From: Cordylochernes scorpioides
Taxonomy: Eukaryota > Arthropoda > Arachnida > Pseudoscorpiones > Chernetidae
Direction: 5' to 3'
Assembly (NCBI GenBank): GCA_030710605.1
Contig: CP092881.1
Location: 71,966,445 to 72,030,444 of the forward strand
DNA: 64,000 nucleotides
The stretch's first letter is position 1, and each line of letters begins with the position of its first letter. The notes under the pieces were generated by a model, which had not been told where the DNA came from, made no database searches, and saw nothing but the letters and a program-made list of their open reading frames with translations. Made by a program: the position numbers and the translations under genes. Positions 33,576-43,560 of the stretch are shown here, piece by piece.

Positions 33576-33579
<4 letters not shown>
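32675..33579 (+). repeat. 3' LTR (905 bp)
   Basis: Nearly identical to 27305-28209. It is followed directly by the (TA)n tract that borders the Penelope-like element. Confidence 0.93.

Positions 33580-33608
<29 letters not shown>
33580..33608. repeat. (TA)n microsatellite junction
   Basis: TA run between the 905-bp LTR and the inverted-repeat Penelope-like element. Confidence 0.9.
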
Positions 33609-33612
<4 letters not shown>

Positions 33613-34995
33613 AAAATAAATAGTTGTATAGTTTTATAGTTAAGTATTTTATTAAAATTATCTTCATTATTTTGATTATTTAAATTCAAATTATAAAATT
33701 TGTAAAATGTTATTATTTAGTATAGATAGAGAGAAAAAAAAATCCTTTACTTCTAAAACATCATCTAGTTAATTATATATTTATAATTAATAACAATAAA
33801 ATTTAACAACGTAACGTCTTTTGTATCGGCTTTTACACGTCATTTAGACATACTCTAATCCTATATATAGAATAATAGAAGTGAGAATATATATGATAGT
33901 TAGAAAAAAGAGAGAAAGACAGAACCATGCACTTTTAATCAAACTAATAATAAGAAAACAAAAAGTTTTGTAAAGAAGGTAGATAAGATTGTTAGTATAT
34001 ATATATATTTTTTTATAATTTTATATTTTATCCTTTTTTTTTTAAATGATTTTTTAAATTTTTTTATTTTAAAATATGAATATAAATAGTTGTATTTAGT
34101 AATATATCTATATTATTAATTAACTTTTGTTATAAGTTTGGTTATTATGTTTTGAAACCCTAATGGTAGACCAGACATATACAAAAAAAAATTAAATTGG
34201 AGTAATTATTGAAAAAAGAGATCTGCTGAACCGGGAATTCTCAAATAGAAATTCAGCGGCGTTTCATCCCTTCTCTATTACGTCATAGATCTCTTTTCAA
34301 CCGGATTTTATGTGTTAATATAAAGTTATTTCAGTGAAACATTTATATGAACAGATATAACAAATTCCATTAACAAGTTCCAACCGTGACCTACCTTGCC
34401 CGCGGCGTCTTCAACTGTAAACATCTATTTCTGGATGACACATGTTGTGGGGGGGGGGGGACAAAATTAGACCTTTTTTTTTTTGAAGTTTTAGAACAAA
34501 AAGATATTCAAAGAAGAGAGAAAAGTTAGTTAATGGAAGAAAACCAAACTTTATAATCTTTACAGCTAGTTATATTAAAATAACTGATTCAACACTTATT
34601 CATCTTTCAATATTCCTTTAAAAAGGCAAATTATTAGAGTTTAATAAAGCTATTAAATGTGAAAATTCACTTTTATTTAATTTCCATTTTCCTCCCCAGA
34701 AATTGGAGATTAAACAAAATGAATTCTATACAATATTACTTTAAACATCTTGTGAAAAAATCTTCAAATCAGCTATTTAATTTAAGTTTAACTAATTGTT
34801 AAAGAATATAAATTTGTATTATTTATTATTGAGAGAAATTATAGAAAGTTGATTTAATAAATGGATATTTCCATTTATTTTTTTTTTAAGTATTTTATAA
34901 TAGATATACTGTTGAAATATTTTACTTGTCTGATACTAAATTTGTTTTTAATAAATTCCATGTTTAAATTTTTAACATCTTCTATGAAATTTTCT
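33609..34995. repeat. Left inverted-repeat arm of the Penelope-like element
   Basis: Reverse complement of 36088-37490. It contains a G12 tract at about 34448, where the other arm has a C run of about 17. It also contains an 86-bp hairpin-forming block (34213-34298). Confidence 0.9.
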
Positions 34996-36170
34996 AATAT
35001 ATTATTTATTCTATAAAATCTTAGAAACTGTCCAAAGTATATACCTTTACAACAATTTAATGATATATTAGAATTCATATTACAGTATTTTATAATATTG
35101 AAATTATAATTACTTTTTTTATTATAAATTTTAATAGCATTGTTTGTAAGGTCTATATTTAGGTCTAAAAAGTTAACTTTTTTGTTTCTATAAATTTTTT
35201 CATTGTTCTTAAGTTTCAAGTATTTAGGATAAATTTTAGGTATTAAGTTTTTGAACTGTGGATTATTAAATATTATAATGTCATCTACATAACGGAACAT
35301 TTGCCAGTTAACATTATTTTGTAGAAAGTATTCTCTTTCGTACCAGAATAATATTAAATTTGCTAATAAAGGACTAGAAGATGTTCCCATGGGAACGCCT
35401 TCTGATTGAATATATATTTTATTTTTAAATTCTATATAGTTAAAATTTAAAAATGTTTCCAGTAGAGTTTTTGCTGTTTTAAGATCTAATTTAATTGTTT
35501 TATATCTGTTATGAATAATTTTAATGTGGAAAGTTTTGTCATTGATGATTTCGTTAAATAAATTGGTTATTTTATTATTTAGATCTCTTAAATTTATTTT
35601 AGAATATAGGTCCTCAAAGTCAAATGTGTGTACTGTTTCAATGTTTGTCCAATTGTTCATTAAATAGTTAATGATTTTTTTATTTGAGTCGATAAATTTA
35701 TAATTATATTTATTAGTTAATTTATTTATAATAAATTGTAGTGTTGAAGCTAATTGTATATCAATGTTTTTTATAACTGAATTTATACCAGATGTGATTG
35801 TTCTGAAAGAAATAGGTTTTTTGTGTAGTTTAGGAATTATATAGAATTTTGGTATGTTTGGATTTTTGTAGTGATTATAAATTTTTAGTGAATTTTCAAC
35901 GTTTTTGATGTCTTTTTTGATTTTTGTGGCTGTAGTTCTAGCAAAAGTGTATTTATGATTATTATCAATTTCCTTTTTTAGTATATCGTGGTATAGATTT
36001 TTACAAATTATAGATAAGTTATTGGAACATTTATCTATAGGAGTGATAATAAAGTCCTTCTGTAATTTAATTATATTTTCTTTAAAAGAAAATTTCGTAG
36101 AAGATGTTAAAAATTTAAACATGGAATTTATTGAAAACAAATTTAGTATCAGACAAGTAAAATATTTCAA
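34875..36170 (-). CDS. Penelope-like reverse transcriptase, 431 aa, no GIY-YIG domain
   Basis: The protein has the Penelope RT order. KFYIIPKLHKKPISFRTITS (about 100-120) is followed by a long finger region (HTFDFEDLYSKI), the GVPMGTSSSPLLANLIL block (about 255) and the catalytic FRYVDDIIIF (about 292). The thumb has VNFLDLNIDL and FGQFLRFYRINN. It ends in KKK directly after the thumb, without the GIY-YIG endonuclease of canonical Penelope elements. That matches the known endonuclease-less lineages. The first about 30 residues (36170-36088) are antisense to the protein's own C-terminus because they lie in the inverted repeat. The true N-terminus is therefore probably lost and this copy 5'-truncated. 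Codon use is extremely AT-rich. Confidence 0.88.
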   Translation of the reverse strand: MKYFTCLILNLFSINSMFKFLTSSTKFSFKENIIKLQKDFIITPIDKCSNNLSIICKNLYHDILKKEIDNNHKYTFARTTATKIKKDIKNVENSLKIYNHYKNPNIPKFYIIPKLHKKPISFRTITSGINSVIKNIDIQLASTLQFIINKLTNKYNYKFIDSNKKIINYLMNNWTNIETVHTFDFEDLYSKINLRDLNNKITNLFNEIINDKTFHIKIIHNRYKTIKLDLKTAKTLLETFLNFNYIEFKNKIYIQSEGVPMGTSSSPLLANLILFWYEREYFLQNNVNWQMFRYVDDIIIFNNPQFKNLIPKIYPKYLKLKNNEKIYRNKKVNFLDLNIDLTNNAIKIYNKKSNYNFNIIKYCNMNSNISLNCCKGIYFGQFLRFYRINNILENFIEDVKNLNMEFIKNKFSIRQVKYFNSISIIKYLKKK

Positions 36171-37490
36171 CAGTATATCTATTATAAAATACTTTTTAAA
36201 AAATAAATGGAAATATCCATTTATTAAATCAACTTTCTATAATTTCTCTCAATAATAAATAATACAAATTTATATTCTTTAACAATTAGTTAAACTTAAA
36301 TTAAATAGCTGATTTGAAGATTTTTTCACAAGATGTTTAAAGTAATATTGTATAGAATTCATTTTGTTTAATCTCCAATTTCTGGGGAGGAAAATGGAAA
36401 TTAAATAAAAGTGAATTTTCACATTTAATAGCTTTATTTAACTCTAATAATTTGCCTTTTTAAAGGAATATTGAAAGATGAATAAGTGTTGAATCAGTTA
36501 TTTTAATATAACTAGCTGTAAAGATTATAAAGTTTGGTTTTCTTCCATTAACTAACTTTTCTCTCTTCTTTGAATATCTTTTTGTTCTAAAACTTCAAAA
36601 CAAACGGTCTAATTTTGTCCCCCCCCCCCCCCCCCACAACATGTGTCATCCAGAAATAGATGTTTACAGTTGAAGACGCCGCGGGCAAGGTAGGTCACGG
36701 TTGGAACTTGTTAATGGAATTTGTTATATCTGTTCATATAAATGTTTCACTGAAATAACTTTATATTAACACATAAAATCCGGTTGAAAAGACATCTATG
36801 ACGTAATAGAGAAGGGATGAAACGCCGCTGAATTTCTATTTGAGAATTCCCGGTTCAGCAGATCTCTTTTTTCAATAATTACTCCAATTTAAATTTTTTT
36901 TTGTATATGTCTGGTCTACCATTAGGGTTTCAAAACATAATAACCAAACTTATAACAAAAGTTAATTAATAATATAGATATATTACTAAATACAACTATT
37001 TATATTCATATTTTAAAATAAAAAAAATTAAAAAATCATTTAAAAAAAAAAGGATAAAATATAAAATTATAAATATATATATATATATACTAATATATAT
37101 ATACTAACAATCTTATCTACCTTCTTTACAAAACTTTTTGTTTTCTTATTATTAGTTTGATTAAAAGTGCATGGTTCTGTCTTTCTCTCTTTTTTCTAAC
37201 TATCATATATATTCTCACTTCTATTATTCTATATATAGGATTAGAGTATGTCTAAATGACGTGTAAAAGCCGATACAAAAGACGTTACGTTGTTAAATTT
37301 TATTGTTATTAATTATAAATATATAATTAACTAGATGATGTTTTAGAAGTAAAGGATTTTTTTTCTCTCTATCTATACTAAATAATAACATTTTACAAAT
37401 TTTATAATTTGAATTTAAATAATCAAAATAATGAAGATAATTTTAATAAAATACTTAACTATAAAACTATACAACTATTTATTTTTATAA
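36088..37490. repeat. Right inverted-repeat arm of the Penelope-like element
   Basis: Reverse complement of 33609-34995. On the plus strand its inner end translates as VEDVKNLNMEFIENKFSIRQ, matching the C-terminus of the RT encoded on the minus strand from the other arm. Confidence 0.9.
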
Positions 37491-37582
37491 TTAATTTAGA
37501 TTTAGCTTGCTAATCTAACCAAATCTACTTGATATGATTTATCATTCTTATCAGTTTGCTCCTTAAGCTTTAAATGTAGAAT

Positions 37583-37668
37583 CACTGTTATATTTTTATT
37601 ATATAGTTTTTACACTATATATATATATATAGTGTAAAAACTATATGACAAAAATATAACAGTGATTC
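37583..37668. repeat. Near-perfect 86-bp palindrome
   Basis: GAATCACTGTTATATTTTTA...GTTTTTACACTAT is followed by a TA run and then the reverse complement (ATAGTGTAAAAAC...AACAGTGATTC). It lies between the right Penelope arm and a third arm copy. It could be a tiny foldback MITE. Confidence 0.85.
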
Positions 37669-37670
37669 CA

Positions 37671-37910
37671 CATGACGTGTAAAAGCCGATGCAAAAGACG
37701 TTACGTTGTTAAATTTTATTGTTATTAATTATAAATATATAATTAACTGAATGATGTGTTAGAAGTAAAGGATTTTTTTTTCTCTCTCTCTCTCTCTACT
37801 AAATAATAACAATTTACAAATTTTATAATTTGAATTTAAATAATCAAAATAATGAAGATAATTTTAATACAAAACTAAACCATAAAACTAAACAACTATT
37901 TATTGTTATA
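37671..37910. repeat. Third, truncated copy of the Penelope-like arm
   Basis: Matches about 37254-37490 (the outer end of the right arm) in the same orientation with scattered changes, including a longer TCTCTC run. It ends in (TA)n. Confidence 0.85.
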
Positions 37911-37928
37911 ATATATATATATATATAT

Positions 37929-38761
37929 CTGAGCATCTTCATAGAGAGAGAGGTTCCAGATTTTAAACGAGGTATTAGAATCTTATTTCAAAACTGTTCA
38001 AGCATTCTAAAATGATATTGTTTTTGATTATTTTTATTTTGTTATAGAGTTAAGAAATAAAATCTGATTGTTAAATTGAACATTTGAGAAGACATTCTTC
38101 ATTTATTGGAATAAATATTACTGAAGATTTATTTCACTCCAACAAGGCCTCAGTGACACCTCCTCAATGGCGTTATCCCTGGAAACTGAATAAAACCTCT
38201 AGGATAACGGAGCTGGCTCATACAAAATATGGAATAATGTATAACAAGAAAAAGTTCCAAAGGATCTAAAACGAGATTTTTGGATTTAGGATAAGGATTC
38301 AACTCGACAATAATAACCATTTTTTTTTAAACTGCAACTTCAAAATATTCCATAGCAAGTTCTCTAAGAACAATGACTGGAAACAAATCAAATAGGAAAA
38401 AATATGCACTGAGCATAAGGGAATAAGAAATCAGAAGGGATTGATACCCAAAAAAACTAATCTGAGACCGGAAAGAGAGAAACGACTCTTTTTCTGAAAA
38501 AGAACATTAATATTTAGTTGCTAACCCCTGCTACAACTGATAGGCATCCTCAGCATTCATTTACACGATCGATGGAATATATATATGTCGTATCCGTCGA
38601 ATGGAAGGGCGCGACCGTTATGCATGTAAGCTTCGAAAAATAATTTGTTCCACACTCGTGAGCGCGCGCAGCGGCATGCCGTAGCCTTCGCCCGCTGGCT
38701 CCCACGTTTATTTTGTACAGATTTATAGATGGGTGAATTTGTATTTACATTTTTGCATACA
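37929..38761. other. No gene recognised
   Basis: AT-rich sequence with only short frames (61 aa at 38084), then a GC-richer block at about 38585-38720 with alternating GCGCGC. I recognise nothing in it. Confidence 0.5.
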
Positions 38762-39125
38762 ACAACAACAACAAAAAGCCTTTATTTAGGGTCACTGACC
38801 CTATACAGGATTCACCAGAGGTATGCATAAGAACAAAGCAGTGAGACAAAGGAAATAACGATATAGGCAGAAGAAAAAGAAGAAAAAAAAAACAAGAAAG
38901 AGGGGAGCAAGAAAAACAACACAAAAAGAGTAGCTGTAAGAAAGTGAGGAGTGAGTGTCACTTGGCCTTCTTCTGAGATATGGACTTGTGGAAACCATAA
39001 AACGCCATAGCAATATACTTATTCTGGGTCATATTGTCAATTATTGATAGAAGTGAAGCACAGAGTTGCCCAGTTTTGAGCATAAGGGTTCTTCTTTCTT
39101 CTTTCAGAGCAGAGCAATCAAAAAT
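38762..39125 (-). mobile_element. 5'-truncated LINE fragment with (TTG)n tail
   Basis: On the minus strand the end of an ORF reads FDCSALKEERRTLMLKTGQ and then NKYIAMAFYGFHKSISQKK, followed by a stop. The words DC...ERR resemble the C-terminal region of several LINE clades. A 3' UTR follows and ends AATAAAGGC, then TTTTTGTTGTTGTTGTTG. The same AATAAAGCTTTTTGTTG ending occurs at 40238 (minus) and 48630 (plus). Confidence 0.65.
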
Positions 39126-39356
39126 ATAATTTTAGCATATTAATTTTGGCGAAAATAAATTATATCTCTTGGGTATTAGACAAATTATGACATGTATATA
39201 TTATTATTATAGACGTGCGTTGGTGGAAGGCTAGTAAAATGGCCCTCTATTCTAATCAATGTCACCGCTTTACCAGAAGTGTATCATTCTGAGAACCAGG
39301 TAAAACTGGTGGAAATTGGGCCATTGGCTGTTAAAATCTGTGATGGTTTAACCATC

Positions 39357-40163
39357 ATTTCAGGTCAGTTGAGCATTGGAATTACAGTACAACATCATCG
39401 GACTGTACACACATACTTGCACAAGTCCCCAAACTTACTGATTATATTGAATCTAACATGTTGAAAACCGAAATAAATTACAACCGATTTGACTCTTCAA
39501 GTAGGAATATAATTTCTAATTATATAAGGGAAAAAATGCAGAAATACTATGAGAAGACTAATACCATTTTCAAGTCCTTCTTCACTGACTCCCAAATACC
39601 CAAATATGTCAAGCCAAATTTTTACAGTGTCCAATTTTTTACTGGACACGGTAACTTTAGATCATATTTGTACAAAGTCAGAAAGTTGGATTCGCCTAAA
39701 TGCTCATGTGGTGCAGAAGAAGAAAATCCTGTACATATTCTAACGGACTGTCGACTTGTAGAGGACTTGAGAGTCAAAAATCAAATAAATATAAATTGTC
39801 TAAATCAAATAGTTAATAATAGATATATGTATATAAATTTTAATAGATTTTGTAGAATGTTTTTTAGTAATAGATAGCCTGGGCTGTAATAACTGATATA
39901 TAGTTATATGCTGTAAATAGCTCTAAATTTCTGTTCTTATCTGTGATGTTCACTAATACTCATTATAGGGTAATTAAATCGTTAACTAACTGACAAATAT
40001 GTTAATAATTTCTATTATATAATAACTAAAATCATATTAATAATTACTGTAAATAAGCTCCCAAACTTGTGTATGCATGCAAATATCCAAGACGGATATC
40101 GCGTGCTTTGTAAATGATAATAAATAAATAAATAAATTTCAGGTCAGTTGAGCATTGGAATTA
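39357..40163 (+). mobile_element. 5'-truncated LINE with 28-bp target-site duplication
   Basis: ATTTCAGGTCAGTTGAGCAT (continuing TGGAATTA) occurs at about 39357-39384 and again at about 40135-40163. Between them is the 3' end of a LINE with a (TAAA)n tail just before the second copy. This is a textbook target-primed insertion. It retains only the C-terminal coding part. Confidence 0.92.
39458..39877 (+). CDS. LINE C-terminal fragment with Cys-His finger, 139 aa
   Basis: The fragment contains FFTGHGNFRSYLYKV and then CSCGAEEENPVHILTDCRL. This is the TGHG word and CxC...H...C finger found after RNase H in Jockey, I and R1-type elements. The frame stays open upstream to the insertion boundary near 39385, so the copy begins within the coding region. 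It is a dead 5' truncation. Confidence 0.8.
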   Translation: MLKTEINYNRFDSSSRNIISNYIREKMQKYYEKTNTIFKSFFTDSQIPKYVKPNFYSVQFFTGHGNFRSYLYKVRKLDSPKCSCGAEEENPVHILTDCRLVEDLRVKNQININCLNQIVNNRYMYINFNRFCRMFFSNR

Positions 40164-40237
40164 AATGGTAAAATGGTAATTATTACAGACCATAGCGGAA
40201 ACTATTTTTATAGTGTTAACACAAATTTTTAGTAGAT

Positions 40238-40300
40238 ATACAAACAACAACAAAAAGCTTTTTTTAGGGACCCTCGTCCCATACAGGATTCTCCTAGATG
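40238..40300 (-). repeat. Short LINE 3' tail
   Basis: AACAACAACAAAAAGC and CCCATACAGGATTC on the plus strand match the tail at 38762 in the same orientation. Only about 60 bp of similarity is visible. Confidence 0.5.
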
Positions 40301-40842
40301 GTTGAACAGAAGCAACATTTATCTATAGAAAGTGGAAGCAACATCAATCTTTTTTTCAAGTTGAGTTGCTCTTCTGTGTTACGCCTTTTGTCTGTGCTGT
40401 TTATAACGTCCTCGTGTTTGTTGTTGCAGCAAGAAGTATCTGTAAGATTAAAAGAAAAGTCTTTATTTTCTTTAAACTAACATCAGACATAAGTTTACAT
40501 GTGGATATATATTACAATAAGTCAACTCCACAGAGTACCATCAGTGATGTGCTCACTGGTAATTTACTATATATCCTGTAGGTATGCCAACTGCCCTTTG
40601 CACTGTTCTCCAGAATTTGTGAAAAGCCAATGCATTGGTCTTGCTTTTCACTACTTTTGCTAATAAACCATATGACGAACTGTCTTCATAAGCAATATTT
40701 TAGCGCAGAATTACTCTCTCATCTTCCAAAGTCGGACAGTAAAACACGTAGTGTGGAAATTCCTGGATGAATTCACTATTAAACAGAGAGAATTTTAATT
40801 TCTTTGATATCAATAATTGAACATGATTGTGTTTTGAAATTT
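40301..40842. other. No gene recognised
   Basis: Short frames only (60-71 aa). No splice-supported exon or repeat match that I can see. Confidence 0.4.
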
Positions 40843-41092
40843 TGAAACTATTATAGACGCGTATGATTCTTTTAAAAATAAAATAAACTCTACTGCCCTT
40901 ACTTCAATATGGAAAAATTAATGGGAGGGCCTGGCTTATCAGTGGTGAACCCTCCCAGCGGTTTCGTCAGTTTAATCTATGCTGGGAGGGTTCACCATTG
41001 ATGAGCCAGGCCCTCCCATTAATTTTTCCATTACAGTAAGGGCAGTAGAATCTGTTTTATTTTAAAAGAATTATACGCGTCAACGAATTCCA
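40843..41092. mobile_element. Foldback MITE, GACGCGTATGATTC family, copy 1
   Basis: The left arm (ACTATTATAGACGCGTATGA...CTACTGCCCTTACT...AATGGGAGGGCCTGGC) is repeated inverted to about 41084, forming a 240-bp hairpin with a short loop near 40975. Related copies are at 42556-42882 and 60600-60745, and a bare end at about 41693. Confidence 0.85.
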
Positions 41093-41929
41093 GGACTCGA
41101 GACACCTACTGCTGAAATGCCCACTCTTCTTTACCGTTAGACAACAGACAATAAATAATGTTGTAGATCTATATCTGATGTAAATGGACTTAGAGTTACG
41201 CAGACGTATAAAAATAATTAAATTGTGTATATATTTATTTATTGGGTTTTGACTAAGACTAGAGTAAACACATTCTGTCGAGAGATATGTAAATTTTTGA
41301 TTGTTTAATTTTTGGATTAAATTTGTTTTGTTAAATTGCTTTTATGTAAATATTTTTAAAGAAGGTAAATAAACTTCTTTTATTTTATAAGTTCTGATAT
41401 CTTTTATTTTGTTTAAAATAAATGTGTTTATACTATTTCTAATAAATTAATTAATAAGCAAAATAACAATATCAATTTGTAAATAGCAGAGAGAATTATC
41501 ACAGATTTAACTATTTTTGTAAATATATTTATGATTATCTTTCTAACCTGAAAGGTTCAGGTTCCTAATATATATTGTTGTTTCTCTTTTTATTTTTGAT
41601 TACTTTCTTGTATATGGTTCTGTTTTAAAAAATGTAAATCGACGCAATTATCCCTAGCCGGGATATCGTGTTTTGTGTGTTGGAATAATTACATGCGCGT
41701 CTATAATAGTTTCAGTTTTCCAGCTGGTCTCGAGGACCACGCCATCACCATCTCCTCAGCGGCGAAGTACGCGATCTACGTATTCTTTGTAGATCACGAA
41801 ATACGTGGTGTCGCTGGAGACCCACTGGCGATTCTCCACCAAAATCTGCAGCACTGGCAGAGGCGCCATATTCATTGTACATTAATATATACAGTTATCA
41901 GCGCCATGCGTTCTTAATTCTGTCACCGT
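41093..41929. other. No gene recognised
   Basis: AT-rich to about 41690, then a GC-richer stretch (41700-41870) that may be the body of the Helitron ending at 42153. It contains the pair GCGATCTACGTA...GTAGATC. I assign no function. Confidence 0.4.
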
Positions 41930-42000
41930 TTGCTTTTGGTTCAGTGGTAGAATGCTCGCCTGCCACGCGGGCGCCCCGGGTTCGATTCCCGGCCGATGCA
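41930..42000 (+). tRNA. tRNA-Gly(GCC)-like sequence, probable pseudogene
   Basis: The D arm (GGTTCAGTGGTAGAATG), anticodon arm (CTCGCCTGCCACGCGGG, anticodon GCC) and T arm (CCGGGTTCGATTCCCGG) match animal tRNA-Gly(GCC) closely. A T run of about 18 follows as a pol III terminator. The 3' acceptor strand CCGATGC is normal, but the 5' strand reads TTGCTTT and cannot pair with it, so the acceptor stem is broken. It lies about 110 bp from a Helitron 3' end and was probably carried there as a 5'-damaged copy. Confidence 0.8.
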
Positions 42001-42109
42001 TTTTTTTTTTTTTTTTTACAATTTTTAAAACTCATTTATATATTATACAAGAATGACATCCACGGCGCCAATTTATAATTGTAACGAATAGTATTTGAAT
42101 AAAAGCATT

Positions 42110-42153
42110 TAATCGGGTAAAACCCGGGCGTTGCCCGGGTCATTCGGCTAGTA
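42110..42153 (+). mobile_element. Helitron 3' terminus
   Basis: ACCCGGGCGTTGCCCGGGT is a strong hairpin. It is followed after seven bases by CTAG and then T, the classic Helitron end. No TCTATATATA start is visible within 1.4 kb upstream, so the 5' end is unknown and the element may be truncated. Confidence 0.8.
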
Positions 42154-42555
42154 GTGTATATAATCCATATTATCTTTTGTTTAAATAGTAAAGACTGTAC
42201 ACTTTGCATGTATTGACAAGATGTCAATAAAATTATTTTAATTGTTTATAATAGTTTCAAATTTTCATAATAGATGGCACGCTAATGCATCATAATATAA
42301 TTATGTTTAAATAGTGAGAAAAATAATTCTCACTTGGACAACCCATCGCTTTACAGTCATTGGGATATCTGCGCTGAGGTAACACTCCATAGTGCTTTAG
42401 TAGCTATACATTGCCAAGTACATAAGAATCGATTGATTTCAAGCCCTTGTAGAATGGTTTGACACGAAGCAAAACTGGAATTGGCAAACTTATTTAAAAG
42501 CAATTCCCATTCGAGTTTGCACATGAGCCAAGTTTAAAAGTCCCAACTATGTAAG
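42154..42555. other. No gene recognised
   Basis: About 400 bp without an exon, tRNA or repeat match that I can support. Confidence 0.4.
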
Positions 42556-42882
42556 GTGTGAAAATTCGAAACTATTATAGACGCATATGATTCTTTTTAA
42601 AATTAAACAATTTCTACTGCCCTTACTGCATTGGAAAAATTAATGAAAATTATATTTTTTCATTGCAGTAAATGCAAAGTCGAACTGCTTTTCAAATGTG
42701 TAGATATTTGGTGCACTTACAGTAAAAGCAGCCGCCTACTTCTACCCACCATGAGTATCATGGACTGTACCACGTGTACTTGGATTAAGCAAAAAAAAAA
42801 TTGCAGTAAGGGCAGTATAAATAGTTTAATTTTTAAAAGAATCATACGCGTCTATAATAGTTTCGAATTTTCATAACAGATG
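42556..42882. mobile_element. Foldback MITE, GACGCGTATGATTC family, copy 2 with nested repeat
   Basis: The terminal inverted repeats GAAACTATTATAGACGC and GCGTCTATAATAGTTTC extend about 75 bp inward (CTACTGCCCTTACTGCA and its complement). The middle (about 42693-42790) is a minus-strand copy of the GTGCACTTACAGTAAAAGC repeat also found at 52811 and 59960. Confidence 0.85.
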
Positions 42883-43094
42883 GCGCACTAATAAATCATA
42901 ATATGTAAGGTGTAGGGAAAAAGAGAAACAAAGTGACATTTAACGTGTTTAATGAAGTTTGGGTAGCACTCCAGAAAGGCCCCAGGGTAGACAGTTCGGG
43001 GGCTCAGGACAAGGAGCACCAGCTGCTTTTCTTCTGCAGGAATAAATTTAGGTTACCACACAATATACTGAAATTTCTATTCATGACAAAATTG

Positions 43095-43530
43095 TTAAAA
43101 GTTTTAAAATTACAAAAATATTTTCTCACAATGAGTTTCTTTTTATTACAAAACGCCAGCTTTCAAACGATAATCGCTCTTCAACGGGCTTAATACTATA
43201 TTATTATTATTATTATTTATTTAAGTAACCCAGGTTCCTGGAGCGTACAGAAGTCGCCAACTACCCGGGATGTCCTTCTGACCTAAGTCTTCTTGGATTT
43301 TATACTATATCTTAAAAGAAATATTTACAAAAACATACGCGCGCAGCGTGGATATTTACAACTGAAATTTCAGTTCACGCTACGCGCGTATGTTTTTGTA
43401 AATATTTCTTTTAAGATATAGTCGATTTTTTATTAAGCCCGTTGAAGAGCGATTATCGCTTGAAAGCTAGCGTTTTGTAAAAAAAAAATAAAGTCATTGT
43501 GAGAAAATATTTTGTAATTTTAAAAAAATA
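43095..43530. mobile_element. Foldback repeat with hammerhead-like arms, interrupted by a LINE tail
   Basis: The outer arms (43095-43197 and about 43430-43530) and an inner palindrome (about 43310-43425, centred on GAAATTTC) are inverted copies. Both outer arms hold CGTTGAAGAGCGATTATCG followed by YTTGAAAGC, a stem flanked by UUGA and GAAA like a degenerate hammerhead core. Confidence 0.75.
43198..43300 (-). mobile_element. Very short LINE 3' end with (AAT)n tail
   Basis: The minus strand reads AGTTGGCGACTTCTGTACGC, CTCCAGG, GGGTTACTT, then (AAT)n. ATACTATAT flanks both sides. The same 3' end occurs after the LINE at 61240-64000 (GTCAGTTGGCG...GCTCCAGG) and at 59499-59545, so this is a roughly 100-bp truncated copy of that family. 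Confidence 0.8.
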
Positions 43531-43560
43531 TACTGAAATGATTATATTCACTATCATATA

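Larger units (their letters stand above)
27305..33579 (+). mobile_element. Gypsy-like LTR element with 905-bp LTRs, lacking RT palm and integrase core
   Basis: LTRs of 905 bp (27305-28209 and 32675-33579) run TGTCATAATTTG to GAATACCACA and differ at only a couple of positions (for example near 27612 and 27691 against the other copy). The internal region encodes a basic 159-aa ORF, a protease, an RT connection with RNase H and an integrase zinc finger. The RT palm and the DDE core of integrase are absent. A tract TAGGGGGCGCATC precedes the 3' LTR. The flanks are (TA)n. It looks like a recently moved non-autonomous derivative. Confidence 0.88.
33609..37490 (-). mobile_element. Penelope-like element with 1.4-kb terminal inverted repeats
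   Basis: The left arm (about 33609-34995) and the right arm (about 36088-37490) are near-perfect reverse complements. They surround about 1.1 kb that holds most of a Penelope-type RT gene on the minus strand. Penelope-like elements are known to have long terminal repeats in direct or inverted order. The right arm contains an inverted copy of the 3' end of the RT gene itself, so the gene's C-terminus is encoded twice in opposite directions. A third, shorter arm copy follows at 37671-37910. The outer ends abut TA-rich DNA. Confidence 0.85.

Noticed and set aside
34213..34298. Possible hammerhead in the Penelope-like arms (hairpin with CTGA, GAAA and GTC)
   Set aside because: The pieces can be folded around an AGAGATCT stem, but CTGAACC does not fit CUGANGA and the GAAA does not flank a proper stem III.
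36022..36255. 77-aa plus-strand frame as a separate gene
   Set aside because: Its C-terminal part is the inverted-repeat copy of the RT C-terminus, so it is not an independent gene.
38801..39013. 70-aa minus-strand frame with a poly-Phe stretch, as a membrane protein
   Set aside because: The Phe run is a translated T tract in a LINE 3' UTR.
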